From an uncultured Lachnospiraceae bacterium (lineage in GTDB: Bacteria > Bacillota > Clostridia > Lachnospirales > Lachnospiraceae): DNA of 16,985 nt. The notes beneath the pieces were generated by a model. It had not been told where the DNA came from. It ran no database searches and saw only the letters and a program-made list of their open reading frames with translations. The stretch covers positions 6,116 to 23,100 of the forward strand of contig CAPQSW010000015.1 in NCBI GenBank assembly GCA_948688495.1. The letters run 5' to 3'. Within the stretch, counting starts at the first letter, position 1. Each line of letters starts with the position of its first letter. Made by a program: the position numbers and the translations under genes. Positions 1-6,022 of this stretch are shown piece by piece.

Positions 1-356
1 ACACGCGTGTGCTCGAGGCCGGCGGCACTGGCAAGGGCGGCAGCCTGTTCACTTAGGCGCAGCGTCATTTTGGACAGCTCGCTTTCCAGGATGGATAATT
101 CTCCTTCGCGGTATTTTTGAAAGTCAATCGGGATGTTGTTGTGAAGCATGGAGTCTAAATCAAGGCTCAAATGCATGAGTTTGCGGTAACGCATAGCAGT
201 AAATATATAATGGGAAGAAATGTACAAGGCGGATAACAAAAGGAGGCAGAATGCAGTGTAGGAATCGTGGAGCCAGCCCATAGTTACTGCAAATACTGCA
301 AGGATAACATGCACAAGAAGGCTCTTTTTAATTTCAGGATTGCGCAGAATATTCAT
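1..356 (-). CDS. Sensor histidine kinase, N-terminal part (cut by window edge)
   Basis: About 118 residues are visible, reading leftward from an ATG at 356-354 and running off the edge without a stop. The start MNILRNPEIKKSLL leads into two closely spaced hydrophobic helices (about residues 13-29 and 33-50) joined by a very short loop, so there is almost no extracellular sensor. A charged, coiled-coil-like stretch follows (YREGELSILESELSKMTLRL), of the kind that precedes the phosphoacceptor domain. The catalytic domains lie outside the window. Its ATG is 2 nt beyond the stop of the response regulator gene upstream, so the two are surely co-transcribed and probably translationally coupled. The two-helix, short-loop layout is typical of intramembrane-sensing kinases, which in Firmicutes often serve antibiotic-resistance transporters; the partner genes are not visible, so the signal is unknown. 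Confidence 0.8.
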   Translation of the reverse strand, partial: MNILRNPEIKKSLLVHVILAVFAVTMGWLHDSYTAFCLLLLSALYISSHYIFTAMRYRKLMHLSLDLDSMLHNNIPIDFQKYREGELSILESELSKMTLRLSEQAAALASAAGLEHTR

Positions 357-358
357 AG

Positions 359-1036
359 TCAGTCCCCCATTTTATAGCCCAGGCCTCGGACCGTTTTAAT
401 CAGTTGCGGATTCTGTGGGTCTTTTTCAATTTTCTCCCGAAGGCGTTTGATATATACGGTAAGGGTGTTATCGTTGACAAATTCCCCTGCAATATCCCAC
501 AGTGCCTCTAAAAGCTGGGAACGGGACAGGACAATGCCCTGGTTGCTGAGCAAATATAAGAGAAGGCGGTATTCCAATGCGGAAAGCAAAATTTCTTCAT
601 CATCCTTGTGAACCGTTGCCTTCACGATATCTACGCGAAGCGTTTTATATTCCAGCGAGGTATTCGTTTTGCTATAACGGCGCAGAATATTGTGGATACG
701 GGAAACAAGTTCACGAGGGCGGAAGGGTTTGGAGATGTAATCGTCTGCACCCAGGTCTAATCCGGTTACTACGCTGTACTCGTCCCCAGAGGCAGTAAGG
801 AAGATTACCGGAAGATCGGTGGTGGACTTGGCGGCGCGGCAGACAGCAAATCCATTTCCATCAGCGAGGGAAACATCTAAAAGAATTAAGTCAAAAACCG
901 CTGCAGATTCTTCCAGCAGTGAGAGCGCCCTGTTCTGTCCGTCTACCGTTGTGATGGTGAAGTTTTCTTTTTGTAGAAATTCTGTCAGGTTTGTTACAAT
1001 GCTTTTGTCGTCTTCGACCAGAAGGATATGCGCCAT
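359..1036 (-). CDS. OmpR/PhoB-family response regulator
   Basis: This 225-residue protein has the full OmpR layout. The receiver domain (about 1-118) has acidic-pocket residues D9/D10, phosphoacceptor D54 in the LLLDVSL strand, switch T81 and invariant K103 in SKPF. A winged-helix DNA-binding domain (about 130-225) has the typical ending VYIKRLREKIEKDP and IKTVRGLGYKM. A strong RBS (AAAAGGAG, reading leftward at 1051-1044) sits 7 nt before the ATG, and a good sigma-A promoter lies farther upstream. It is the first gene of an operon with the histidine kinase beginning at 356, its likely cognate partner. All catalytic residues are present. The regulon cannot be deduced from this window because the genes beyond the kinase are cut off. 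Confidence 0.93.
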   Translation of the reverse strand: MAHILLVEDDKSIVTNLTEFLQKENFTITTVDGQNRALSLLEESAAVFDLILLDVSLADGNGFAVCRAAKSTTDLPVIFLTASGDEYSVVTGLDLGADDYISKPFRPRELVSRIHNILRRYSKTNTSLEYKTLRVDIVKATVHKDDEEILLSALEYRLLLYLLSNQGIVLSRSQLLEALWDIAGEFVNDNTLTVYIKRLREKIEKDPQNPQLIKTVRGLGYKMGD

Positions 1037-1078
1037 AGATGTACTCCTTTTACCGTTGCTTAGAATCGTTATGTTTTG

Positions 1079-1107
1079 ATTTTATCATTTAGGAAAAGCG
1101 TGTGCAA
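1079..1107 (-). promoter_or_regulatory. Sigma-A promoter of the response regulator operon
   Basis: Reading leftward, a -35 box TTGCAC (1107-1102), a 17-bp spacer and a -10 box TAAAAT (1084-1079) stand about 43 bp before the regulator ATG. This is a near-consensus vegetative promoter. Transcription should start near 1072, giving a leader of about 35 nt. Confidence 0.7.
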
Positions 1108-1226
1108 GAATGAAAAACTTAATATTTTATAAAGGTAATATACTTGTAGAGAAGGGGGAAATATGATACCATCAAAGAAATGGAATTGACGGAAAAGAAT
1201 TTTAGAACGAAAAGGAGAGTTAAAAT

Positions 1227-2168
1227 ATGAAAAAATATGGATTTGGTGTTGATATTGGAGGAACAACTTGCAAGCTGGGGCTGTTTGAGACTTCAGGAAA
1301 CCTTTTGGAGAAATGGGAGATTCCTACAGATACCAGCAATGAAGGGGAGAACATTTTATCGGATATTGCGAAATCCTTAAATGAGAAGATGGCAGAACAG
1401 ATTATCCAGAAGGATGATATTGAGGGAATTGGCATTGGCCTTCCCGGTCCGGTGCGTTCAGACGGCGTAGTTCCAATGTGTGTGAATCTTGGCTGGAAGA
1501 ACAGGAATGTTGCGAAAGAGATGGAAAGCCTGATGGACGGCATCAAGGTAAAGGCGGCAAATGATGCCAATGTGGCAGCTCTGGGAGAAATGTGGCAGGG
1601 CGGCGGCCGAGGAAGTAAGAATTTGGTGATGGTGACGCTGGGAACAGGTGTAGGCGGTGGAATTATTATTGATGGGGAGATTATGCCGGGCAGCAATGGT
1701 GCAGGCGGGGAAATCGGACATATTACGGTGAATCCCCACGAGACAGATGCCTGCAACTGTGGCAGAAGGGGCTGTCTGGAGCAGTATGCCTCTGCTACGG
1801 GGATTGTTCGCATTGCCAGACAGCATCTTGCCAAAGAGCATGAAAGTTCCCTGCTGGAAGAGCTTGGCGAGATCTCGGCAAAAGCAGTGTTTGATGTATA
1901 TAAGGATGGCGATAAGACGGCAGAGGCGATTGTGGATGAATTTGCGCAGATTTTAGGAAACGCATTGAGTAATTTAGCTTGTGTCTTAGATCCGGAGGTA
2001 TTTGTAATTGGCGGCGGTGTATCCAAAGCAGGTAAGCCTCTGCTGGACGCAGTGGAGAAGTATTACAGGCAGGCAGCATTTTCATCCTGTAATTTCATCC
2101 GCTTTGCGTTGGCATCCCTGGGGAACGATGCCGGGATGTATGGGTGTGTGAAACTGATTCTCGGATAG
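1227..2168 (+). CDS. glcK: ROK-family glucokinase
   Basis: This 313-residue protein, the usual length for the family, phosphorylates glucose with ATP to glucose 6-phosphate in the cytoplasm. The N-terminal phosphate-binding motif DIGGTTCKLGLF spans about residues 9-20. NDANVAALGE near the middle contains the catalytic Asp. The ROK signature LGTGVGGGIII is followed by GEIGHITV, and the zinc-binding motif CNCGRRGCLEQYAS carries the structural cysteines of ROK kinases. A late GGGVS motif completes the ATP site. The start is set by AAAGGAG at about 1211-1217. The gene stands alone: it is divergent from the regulator at 1036 and ends at a terminator shared with the opposing gene at 2297. No promoter is convincing in 1108-1226. 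Another hexose specificity (such as N-acetylmannosamine) cannot be excluded from motifs, but the CxCGxxGCxE form with this N-terminus fits glucokinase best. Confidence 0.9.
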   Translation: MKKYGFGVDIGGTTCKLGLFETSGNLLEKWEIPTDTSNEGENILSDIAKSLNEKMAEQIIQKDDIEGIGIGLPGPVRSDGVVPMCVNLGWKNRNVAKEMESLMDGIKVKAANDANVAALGEMWQGGGRGSKNLVMVTLGTGVGGGIIIDGEIMPGSNGAGGEIGHITVNPHETDACNCGRRGCLEQYASATGIVRIARQHLAKEHESSLLEELGEISAKAVFDVYKDGDKTAEAIVDEFAQILGNALSNLACVLDPEVFVIGGGVSKAGKPLLDAVEKYYRQAAFSSCNFIRFALASLGNDAGMYGCVKLILG

Positions 2169-2248
2169 GGGGATGTTTGATATAAAACTGCTCGTAAATG
2201 ATATGTGGTGATTGACAAATTTGTAATTGAGTGCGTGCAATTGGAATG

Positions 2249-2298
2249 AAAACAAGCTGGTACAACAGAAATTGATATCCGTTGTACCAGCTTATTTT
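2249..2298. terminator. Bidirectional rho-independent terminator
   Basis: A perfect 13-bp inverted repeat, AAGCTGGTACAAC (2254-2266) and GTTGTACCAGCTT (2281-2293), encloses a 14-nt loop. It is flanked by A-rich sequence on the left and ATTTTAA on the right, so U-tracts follow the hairpin in both directions. It lies between the convergent glucokinase and PNPOx-like genes and probably ends both transcripts. Confidence 0.85.
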
Positions 2299-2788
2299 AA
2301 CTTTCCATACTTTCCCCTGGAAGCGGACGCTTCTTGGCAGAGTAATTATCCACGGTAATCTTAATCACATTCACAATGGATACAAGCCGCTCATTAAATT
2401 CAAAATCTTTCCCTGTCTGGGTTTTCATCAGAATGGACAGCCCGCGCTGTTTTTCGTCAGTATCTGTGACAATTTCCGCTTTTCCCATACCCATAAGGCT
2501 GCGGTAGGACATGCCGTACTGACATGCAGCTTTACCTTCGAAGGGAACCGCATCGCATTCCATAGCAAAGGAAACCTTGGGGTTTTTGCGGATGACGTCA
2601 TACTTATAACCTTCAACGGCTCCATGCAGATAGAAAATCAACGTATCATTTTCAAAAAGATAACCGTAATTTAAGGGTACGACATAAGGCTGTCCTTCAT
2701 CGCTCAGTCCCAGATGAAGGACTTTGCAGGCGTCTAATATGGAGTGAATTTCCTTGACGTCCGTAATTTCTCTTTCGCGTTTTCTCAT
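2297..2788 (-). CDS. Pyridoxamine 5'-phosphate oxidase-like flavoprotein (NimA-like)
   Basis: This 163-residue cytoplasmic protein belongs by pattern to the split-barrel flavin-binding PNPOx-like superfamily, nearest to the Pyridox_ox_2 / nitroimidazole-resistance (NimA-like) group. Supporting features are the opening MRKREREITD, the core LHLGLSDEGQPYVVPLNYGY, then FYLHGAVEGYK with the His-Gly pair near the flavin site, and KVSFAMECDAV. The usual G-x-G-K-A-E strand appears as MGMGKAEIV. Members reduce flavins, nitro compounds or haem-like substrates; the actual substrate is not deducible here. The RBS GAAAGGAAG precedes the ATG, and a near-perfect promoter stands in the 81-bp gap to the next gene, so it is probably transcribed alone. 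Genes of this type are common single-copy housekeeping genes in Clostridia, so nitroimidazole resistance should not be assumed. Confidence 0.82.
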   Translation of the reverse strand: MRKREREITDVKEIHSILDACKVLHLGLSDEGQPYVVPLNYGYLFENDTLIFYLHGAVEGYKYDVIRKNPKVSFAMECDAVPFEGKAACQYGMSYRSLMGMGKAEIVTDTDEKQRGLSILMKTQTGKDFEFNERLVSIVNVIKITVDNYSAKKRPLPGESMES

Positions 2789-2820
2789 AAATTAGAAACT
2801 TCCTTTCCGATACTGAGAAT

Positions 2821-2849
2821 ATTATACTGTCTGCAAATAAAATCTGCAA
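2821..2849 (-). promoter_or_regulatory. Sigma-A promoter of the PNPOx-like gene
   Basis: Reading leftward, -35 TTGCAG (2849-2844), a 17-bp spacer and a perfect -10 TATAAT (2826-2821) lie 33 bp ahead of the ATG at 2788. The match is strong. Confidence 0.8.
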
Positions 2850-2869
2850 GAGAAATCAAGGAAAGATGA

Positions 2870-3361
2870 TTATCTGTTCGGTCTAGGACAAAGAACGATA
2901 ATCCTTCTCGGCGTTGTCTGCGGCGGAATGCTTCTTGTAGCGGCGGAGTAATAAACCAACAGGAAATTCTCACCGGGCGGGCAGGAATAGCGCTGTCCGT
3001 TAAGTGTAAGGATTTCTGTACTTCGGCCAATATTTAAGCGCAGCGAGTTGTCGGCAGCAGTGAGATTCCGGCGGAAAAAGTTAAGCACTACGGTCTCATC
3101 ATTCCGCATAGGGGCGATAATTTCCGCCTGAAACTGCGGAGGATAAATTAACGGTACTGGACGGCTGCCATCATAAAAGGCGGTCACCGGCATACCGGAG
3201 CGCAACTGTGTATCTCCGATAACAACGCTGCCGGGGGTGAGCATAAAGTTGTTGATGCCGTTGGGTGTATTGATGGTAATCATTTGATTACAGCAGTCTC
3301 TGGGTGTCTGGGAAATATTTCGCACAATACCTGTCACAGGTACAAGATTTTCGTAATTCAT
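2870..3361 (-). CDS. Hypothetical protein, unrecognised
   Basis: I do not recognise this protein. From the chosen ATG it is 163 residues and starts MNYENLVPVTGIVRNI. An in-frame ATG six codons upstream (at 3379) has no RBS, whereas the chosen one has AAAGGA 7-8 nt ahead. There is no signal peptide, membrane helix or obvious catalytic motif. The sequence is rich in beta-prone segments and prolines: CCNQMITINTPNGINNFML, then GMPVTAFYDG, PVPLIYPPQF, and a basic C-terminus ending RRIIVLCPRPNR. A CC pair (about 23-24) and later single cysteines are the only notable side chains. The pattern suggests a small beta-barrel or OB-like soluble protein, but that is only an impression. It is divergent from the chemotaxis receptor gene and may share control with it through the inverted repeat between them. 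Confidence 0.8.
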   Translation of the reverse strand: MNYENLVPVTGIVRNISQTPRDCCNQMITINTPNGINNFMLTPGSVVIGDTQLRSGMPVTAFYDGSRPVPLIYPPQFQAEIIAPMRNDETVVLNFFRRNLTAADNSLRLNIGRSTEILTLNGQRYSCPPGENFLLVYYSAATRSIPPQTTPRRIIVLCPRPNR

Positions 3362-3411
3362 GGATAAATCCTTTTTCATTTTTCTATAAGATATGCTGAA
3401 AATAAAATAGT

Positions 3412-3436
3412 TTTACAAAGTGTCGAGTATTGTAAA
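3412..3436. repeat. Inverted repeat in a divergent promoter region
   Basis: TTTACAA (3412-3418) and TTGTAAA (3430-3436) form a perfect 7-bp inverted repeat around an 11-nt centre, between the divergent genes at 3361 and 3509. The right arm contains the -35 box of the rightward promoter, and the left arm offers TTGTAA as a candidate -35 for the leftward gene. It may be an operator or simply two back-to-back -35 boxes. Confidence 0.45.
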
Positions 3437-3458
3437 GTCAGACAAAATATGGTAGAAT
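3430..3458 (+). promoter_or_regulatory. Sigma-A promoter of the chemotaxis receptor gene
   Basis: A -35 box TTGTAA (3430-3435), a 17-bp spacer and a -10 box TAGAAT (3453-3458) stand about 50 bp ahead of the ATG at 3509. No sigma-28 flagellar promoter pattern (TAAA, then GCCGATAA) is visible, so expression looks vegetative rather than tied to the motility sigma factor. Confidence 0.65.
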
Positions 3459-3508
3459 TTCACTATATTTATAATTTTTAAAATGGGATTACGTATGGAG
3501 GAGAAAGT

Positions 3509-4969
3509 ATGCAACTTGAAATTTTACAAAATGAAGAAAAAAGAACAAATTTTGTTATGTTTTTATTCTATGCGGCAGTACCGGTTGTGGCATTTTTGTA
3601 TGTGTTGCTGTTTAATGGGGGGGCGCCCAAAGATGCAATCGTATTGCTCATGGTTATCTCAGGATTTCTGGTAAAATTACTGGAAAAGAGGCTGGGGAAA
3701 TTTGCGAAATATCTGTATGTTTCAATTTTGCCGGTATTTGGGGCGGTGACTATTGTTGCAGGGACGCCTGCTGGATTTGGTGCAATGGCGGAGGCGTATT
3801 TTCTGATACTGTTTCTTGCAGTTTCTTACTATGATTTGTCAACGATAACCGTGTATTCTGTTGTTCTCATTGTGTCGAATGCGTCAGCTATGATATTGTT
3901 TCCTAAGGCATATATGTGCATGTATACATTGTCTATATGGATTTTTATCTTGATGGTATATACGCTTGCTGTTTTAGCGGCGCTCATGATTGTTACAAGG
4001 GCACGTTCCCTGTTTGTGACGGTGGAGACGAAGGAGTCTGAGGCGGAGGAATTGCTTGGGAATGTGCGGCAGGCGTTTACTGGAATTCAGGAGTCTACGG
4101 ACAATATCCATGATTCCCTCAGCGGCTTCGGGCAGAGCACACAGGAGATTGCTTCCTCCACAGAGGCGATTTCAGCAAGTTCTGAGAGGCAGATTGAAGA
4201 AGTGAGCGGAAGCATTGAGATATTTAATACTTTAAATGAAAAAATCCAGGCTTCTGAAGAACAGGTAGATGTTACCATGAGGAACATGAAGCAGCTCAAA
4301 GAAAAAAATGACGAAGGAATTACATCTATTTCTGAACTTTCCAAGAAATTTAACGAGAATATTCAGGCTACCAAGGAAGCAGCAGAAGGCGTAGCTACCC
4401 TGACCCAGAAGTCCAGCTTGATTGCTGGAATTGTAGATAGTATTGACCAGATTGCACAGCAGACGAACCTGCTTGCGTTAAATGCGACGATTGAGGCGGC
4501 AAGGGCTGGTGAAGCCGGTAAGGGATTTGCCGTGGTTGCCAATGAGATTAATTCTTTGTCTATGGAGTCTTCTCAGGCAACAAAGGAAATTGACTCCATT
4601 CTAAAAGACATCATTGAGACGGTGGAAGCGACCAATAAAATCATGGACAAGAACGGTATGACCGTAAAGGAATCTTATGACCAATTAAATGATACGGTTA
4701 AGATTTTTGAGACGATGATAGATTCTTCTGAGGAAGTACTTACGGTCATTGAAGTACTGAAACGGGAATTGTCCAATATCGTGGATATCAAGGAGTCTTT
4801 GCTGGAATCCATGAACAGGCTGGAGGCGATTGTAGAGAAGTCTGCAGAGACTACAACAGAGATCAGTCTGTCTACGGGAGAGCAGGTATCAGGCGTAGAG
4901 AGCATCCTAAAATCATTAGAGCGCGTTCAGGAAGGTATTGAACGGCTTGCAGGAGTATTGAAGGATTAA
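3509..4969 (+). CDS. Methyl-accepting chemotaxis protein with multi-pass membrane sensor
   Basis: This 486-residue receptor passes signals to the CheA/CheW array. Residues 1-165 are very hydrophobic and form about six membrane helices (roughly 15-35, 43-58, 67-85, 92-108, 111-131, 138-162) with only short loops, so no extracellular ligand-binding domain exists. A cytoplasmic coiled coil follows directly. The hairpin tip that contacts CheA/CheW is unmistakable: IDQIAQQTNLLALNATIEAA at about 312-331, then RAGEAGKGFAVVANEI. Helices return to the C-terminus at VLKD with no CheR-tethering pentapeptide. I see no convincing HAMP domain. The start is set by GGAGGAG just upstream; a longer frame starting at 3483 is in another register and is a shadow. 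The sensor architecture suggests detection of membrane state, a membrane-soluble compound or energy level, but the ligand is unknown. No flagellar or che genes are nearby. Confidence 0.92.
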   Translation: MQLEILQNEEKRTNFVMFLFYAAVPVVAFLYVLLFNGGAPKDAIVLLMVISGFLVKLLEKRLGKFAKYLYVSILPVFGAVTIVAGTPAGFGAMAEAYFLILFLAVSYYDLSTITVYSVVLIVSNASAMILFPKAYMCMYTLSIWIFILMVYTLAVLAALMIVTRARSLFVTVETKESEAEELLGNVRQAFTGIQESTDNIHDSLSGFGQSTQEIASSTEAISASSERQIEEVSGSIEIFNTLNEKIQASEEQVDVTMRNMKQLKEKNDEGITSISELSKKFNENIQATKEAAEGVATLTQKSSLIAGIVDSIDQIAQQTNLLALNATIEAARAGEAGKGFAVVANEINSLSMESSQATKEIDSILKDIIETVEATNKIMDKNGMTVKESYDQLNDTVKIFETMIDSSEEVLTVIEVLKRELSNIVDIKESLLESMNRLEAIVEKSAETTTEISLSTGEQVSGVESILKSLERVQEGIERLAGVLKD

Positions 4970-5220
4970 TTGGATTTAAAAATTTCCAGCGATGGAGGAA
5001 ATACGCGGAAGATGAGAAAACAGGCTGTTAGAAGAAGAACCAGGATCCAGGGAAGAACAGGGCTTTTTTCCGAGGGGAGATTTTTCTTCTGACAGCTTAA
5101 AGTTTTCCTATATACAATGGTGAAAGCCAGAATCCCCCATGGATAGGCATAGGAAATGCAGGGATAGTCCTGCCGTATATATTTCCAGGTTAAAATGAAA
5201 ACCTTGCTATATCCGTTGTA
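4966..5220 (-). pseudogene. Start-less open frame in register after thiT stop; possible gene remnant
   Basis: Reading leftward, the codons after the TAG of thiT (5223-5221) stay open in the same register for 84 codons, to a TAA at 4968-4966 that overlaps the stop of the opposing chemotaxis gene. The product would begin YNGYSKVFILTWKYI, contain an aromatic segment YAYPWGILAFTIVYRK, and end with a membrane-like helix PWILVLLLTACFLIFRVF. No ATG, GTG or TTG occurs in it, so it cannot be an ordinary independent gene. It may be the 3' end of a decayed membrane-protein gene, a readthrough extension of ThiT, or chance. A chance run of this length is uncommon but not rare. I do not recognise the family. 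No terminator-like hairpin with a U-tract is evident in the interval. Confidence 0.3.
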
Positions 5221-5757
5221 CTAATTTTCCGATACGAGTCTTTTTACATGTGCCAGAGCCCTGGAGACCGGCGGCAGGGCAATTAGAATTAAGGTGATTG
5301 CGGCCTCAGCCCCCAGATAAGAACCGTTATAGGCTATTGAATAAACAGGAACGGCCATATTTTCCGGGGCATAGGAGGCAAAGAAGATGATACCGGACAG
5401 CGTGGAGAAAAAGCAGCGTCCCAAAACCCCTGCCAGGTAGCCTATGATAAGGCCGTGCTTCTGTTTGCAAAAGAATCCTGACAGACCGAGCGCGCCAAAG
5501 GCCAGCGGATAGTCAGTTAACATTTGTGGAACAGTATAGAAGACAGGTTCTATGACAAATTGCAGCAGTCCATATGCAACTGCAGTCATAAGTCCAGGGC
5601 CGGGACCAAACCAGTACCCAATCAGAACAATAAATAACATGCTGAGCAGTGTGACAGAGCCGCCCATAGGCATTTCAAACAGTTTAACCATGGAAGTGAC
5701 CAGGGCAAGAGCAATAGCTGCAGCAGAAAATACGAGTTGTCTGGTAGTGTTTTTCAT
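5221..5757 (-). CDS. thiT: Thiamine-specific S component ThiT of an ECF transporter
   Basis: This 178-residue integral membrane protein binds thiamine and works with the shared ECF module (EcfA, EcfA', EcfT), which is encoded elsewhere. About six membrane helices are visible. Family marks include the opening helix with FSAAAIALALVTSMVK, then MPMGGSVTLLSM, the glycine-rich loop GYWFGPGPGLMTAVAYG, the segment EPVFYTVPQMLTDYPLAFG with the Glu and Asp-Tyr-Pro motif typical of ThiT, and YNGSYLGAEAAIT near the end, whose Asn-Gly-Ser corresponds to the thiamine-contact region. The length is normal, so the protein ends naturally at the TAG. The RBS GGAGGA lies 8-9 nt ahead of the ATG, and a consensus-like promoter gives only a short leader. 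No TPP riboswitch is present, unlike many thiT genes. Confidence 0.9.
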   Translation of the reverse strand: MKNTTRQLVFSAAAIALALVTSMVKLFEMPMGGSVTLLSMLFIVLIGYWFGPGPGLMTAVAYGLLQFVIEPVFYTVPQMLTDYPLAFGALGLSGFFCKQKHGLIIGYLAGVLGRCFFSTLSGIIFFASYAPENMAVPVYSIAYNGSYLGAEAAITLILIALPPVSRALAHVKRLVSEN

Positions 5758-5805
5758 AAGTGTAATCCTCCATCATTGATATGTTCTTGGCCGATTTGCA
5801 GTCTT

Positions 5806-5834
5806 ATTTTAACGGTTGTATACGTGTCTGTCAA
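5806..5834 (-). promoter_or_regulatory. Sigma-A promoter of thiT
   Basis: Reading leftward, a perfect -35 TTGACA (5834-5829), a 17-bp spacer and -10 TAAAAT (5811-5806) stand about 49 bp before the thiT ATG. The predicted transcript starts near 5799, leaving roughly 42 nt of leader. That is too short to hold a TPP aptamer. Confidence 0.8.
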
Positions 5835-5950
5835 TGGCAGCATTTGTATGTTAAGTTCTGTAACAAAGCATATGGCGGGCAAAAAGGATGTTCATTTTTC
5901 TGGATTTATCACTTTGCCGCAATAAAGTTATAGAGAATGAAAGAAAAATA

Positions 5951-5979
5951 TTGCAAAATGAACAAAATCATATTAGAAT
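5951..5979 (+). promoter_or_regulatory. Sigma-A promoter of gdhA
   Basis: A -35 TTGCAA (5951-5956), 17-bp spacer and -10 TAGAAT (5974-5979) lie 43 bp before the gdhA ATG. The leader would be about 37 nt, very A/G-rich, with no obvious structured regulator. Confidence 0.7.
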
Positions 5980-6022
5980 AGACAATGATGAAAATATAAG
6001 GTTAAGAAAAGGAGAAAGAAAG

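Noticed and set aside
1220..2026. Long minus-strand open frame of 268 codons opposite glucokinase
   Set aside because: It is a shadow of the glucokinase reading frame: proline- and serine-rich low-complexity translation, no RBS, no family resemblance.
2297..2788. Calling the PNPOx-like protein a nitroimidazole resistance determinant
   Set aside because: The fold fits, but this group is broad and mostly uncharacterised. No sequence feature proves Nim activity.
5888..6022. Possible N-terminal extension of glutamate dehydrogenase
   Set aside because: The frame is open, but it contains the gdhA promoter boxes, has no RBS at its start and does not resemble the family N-terminus. The ATG at 6023 has AAAAGGAG.
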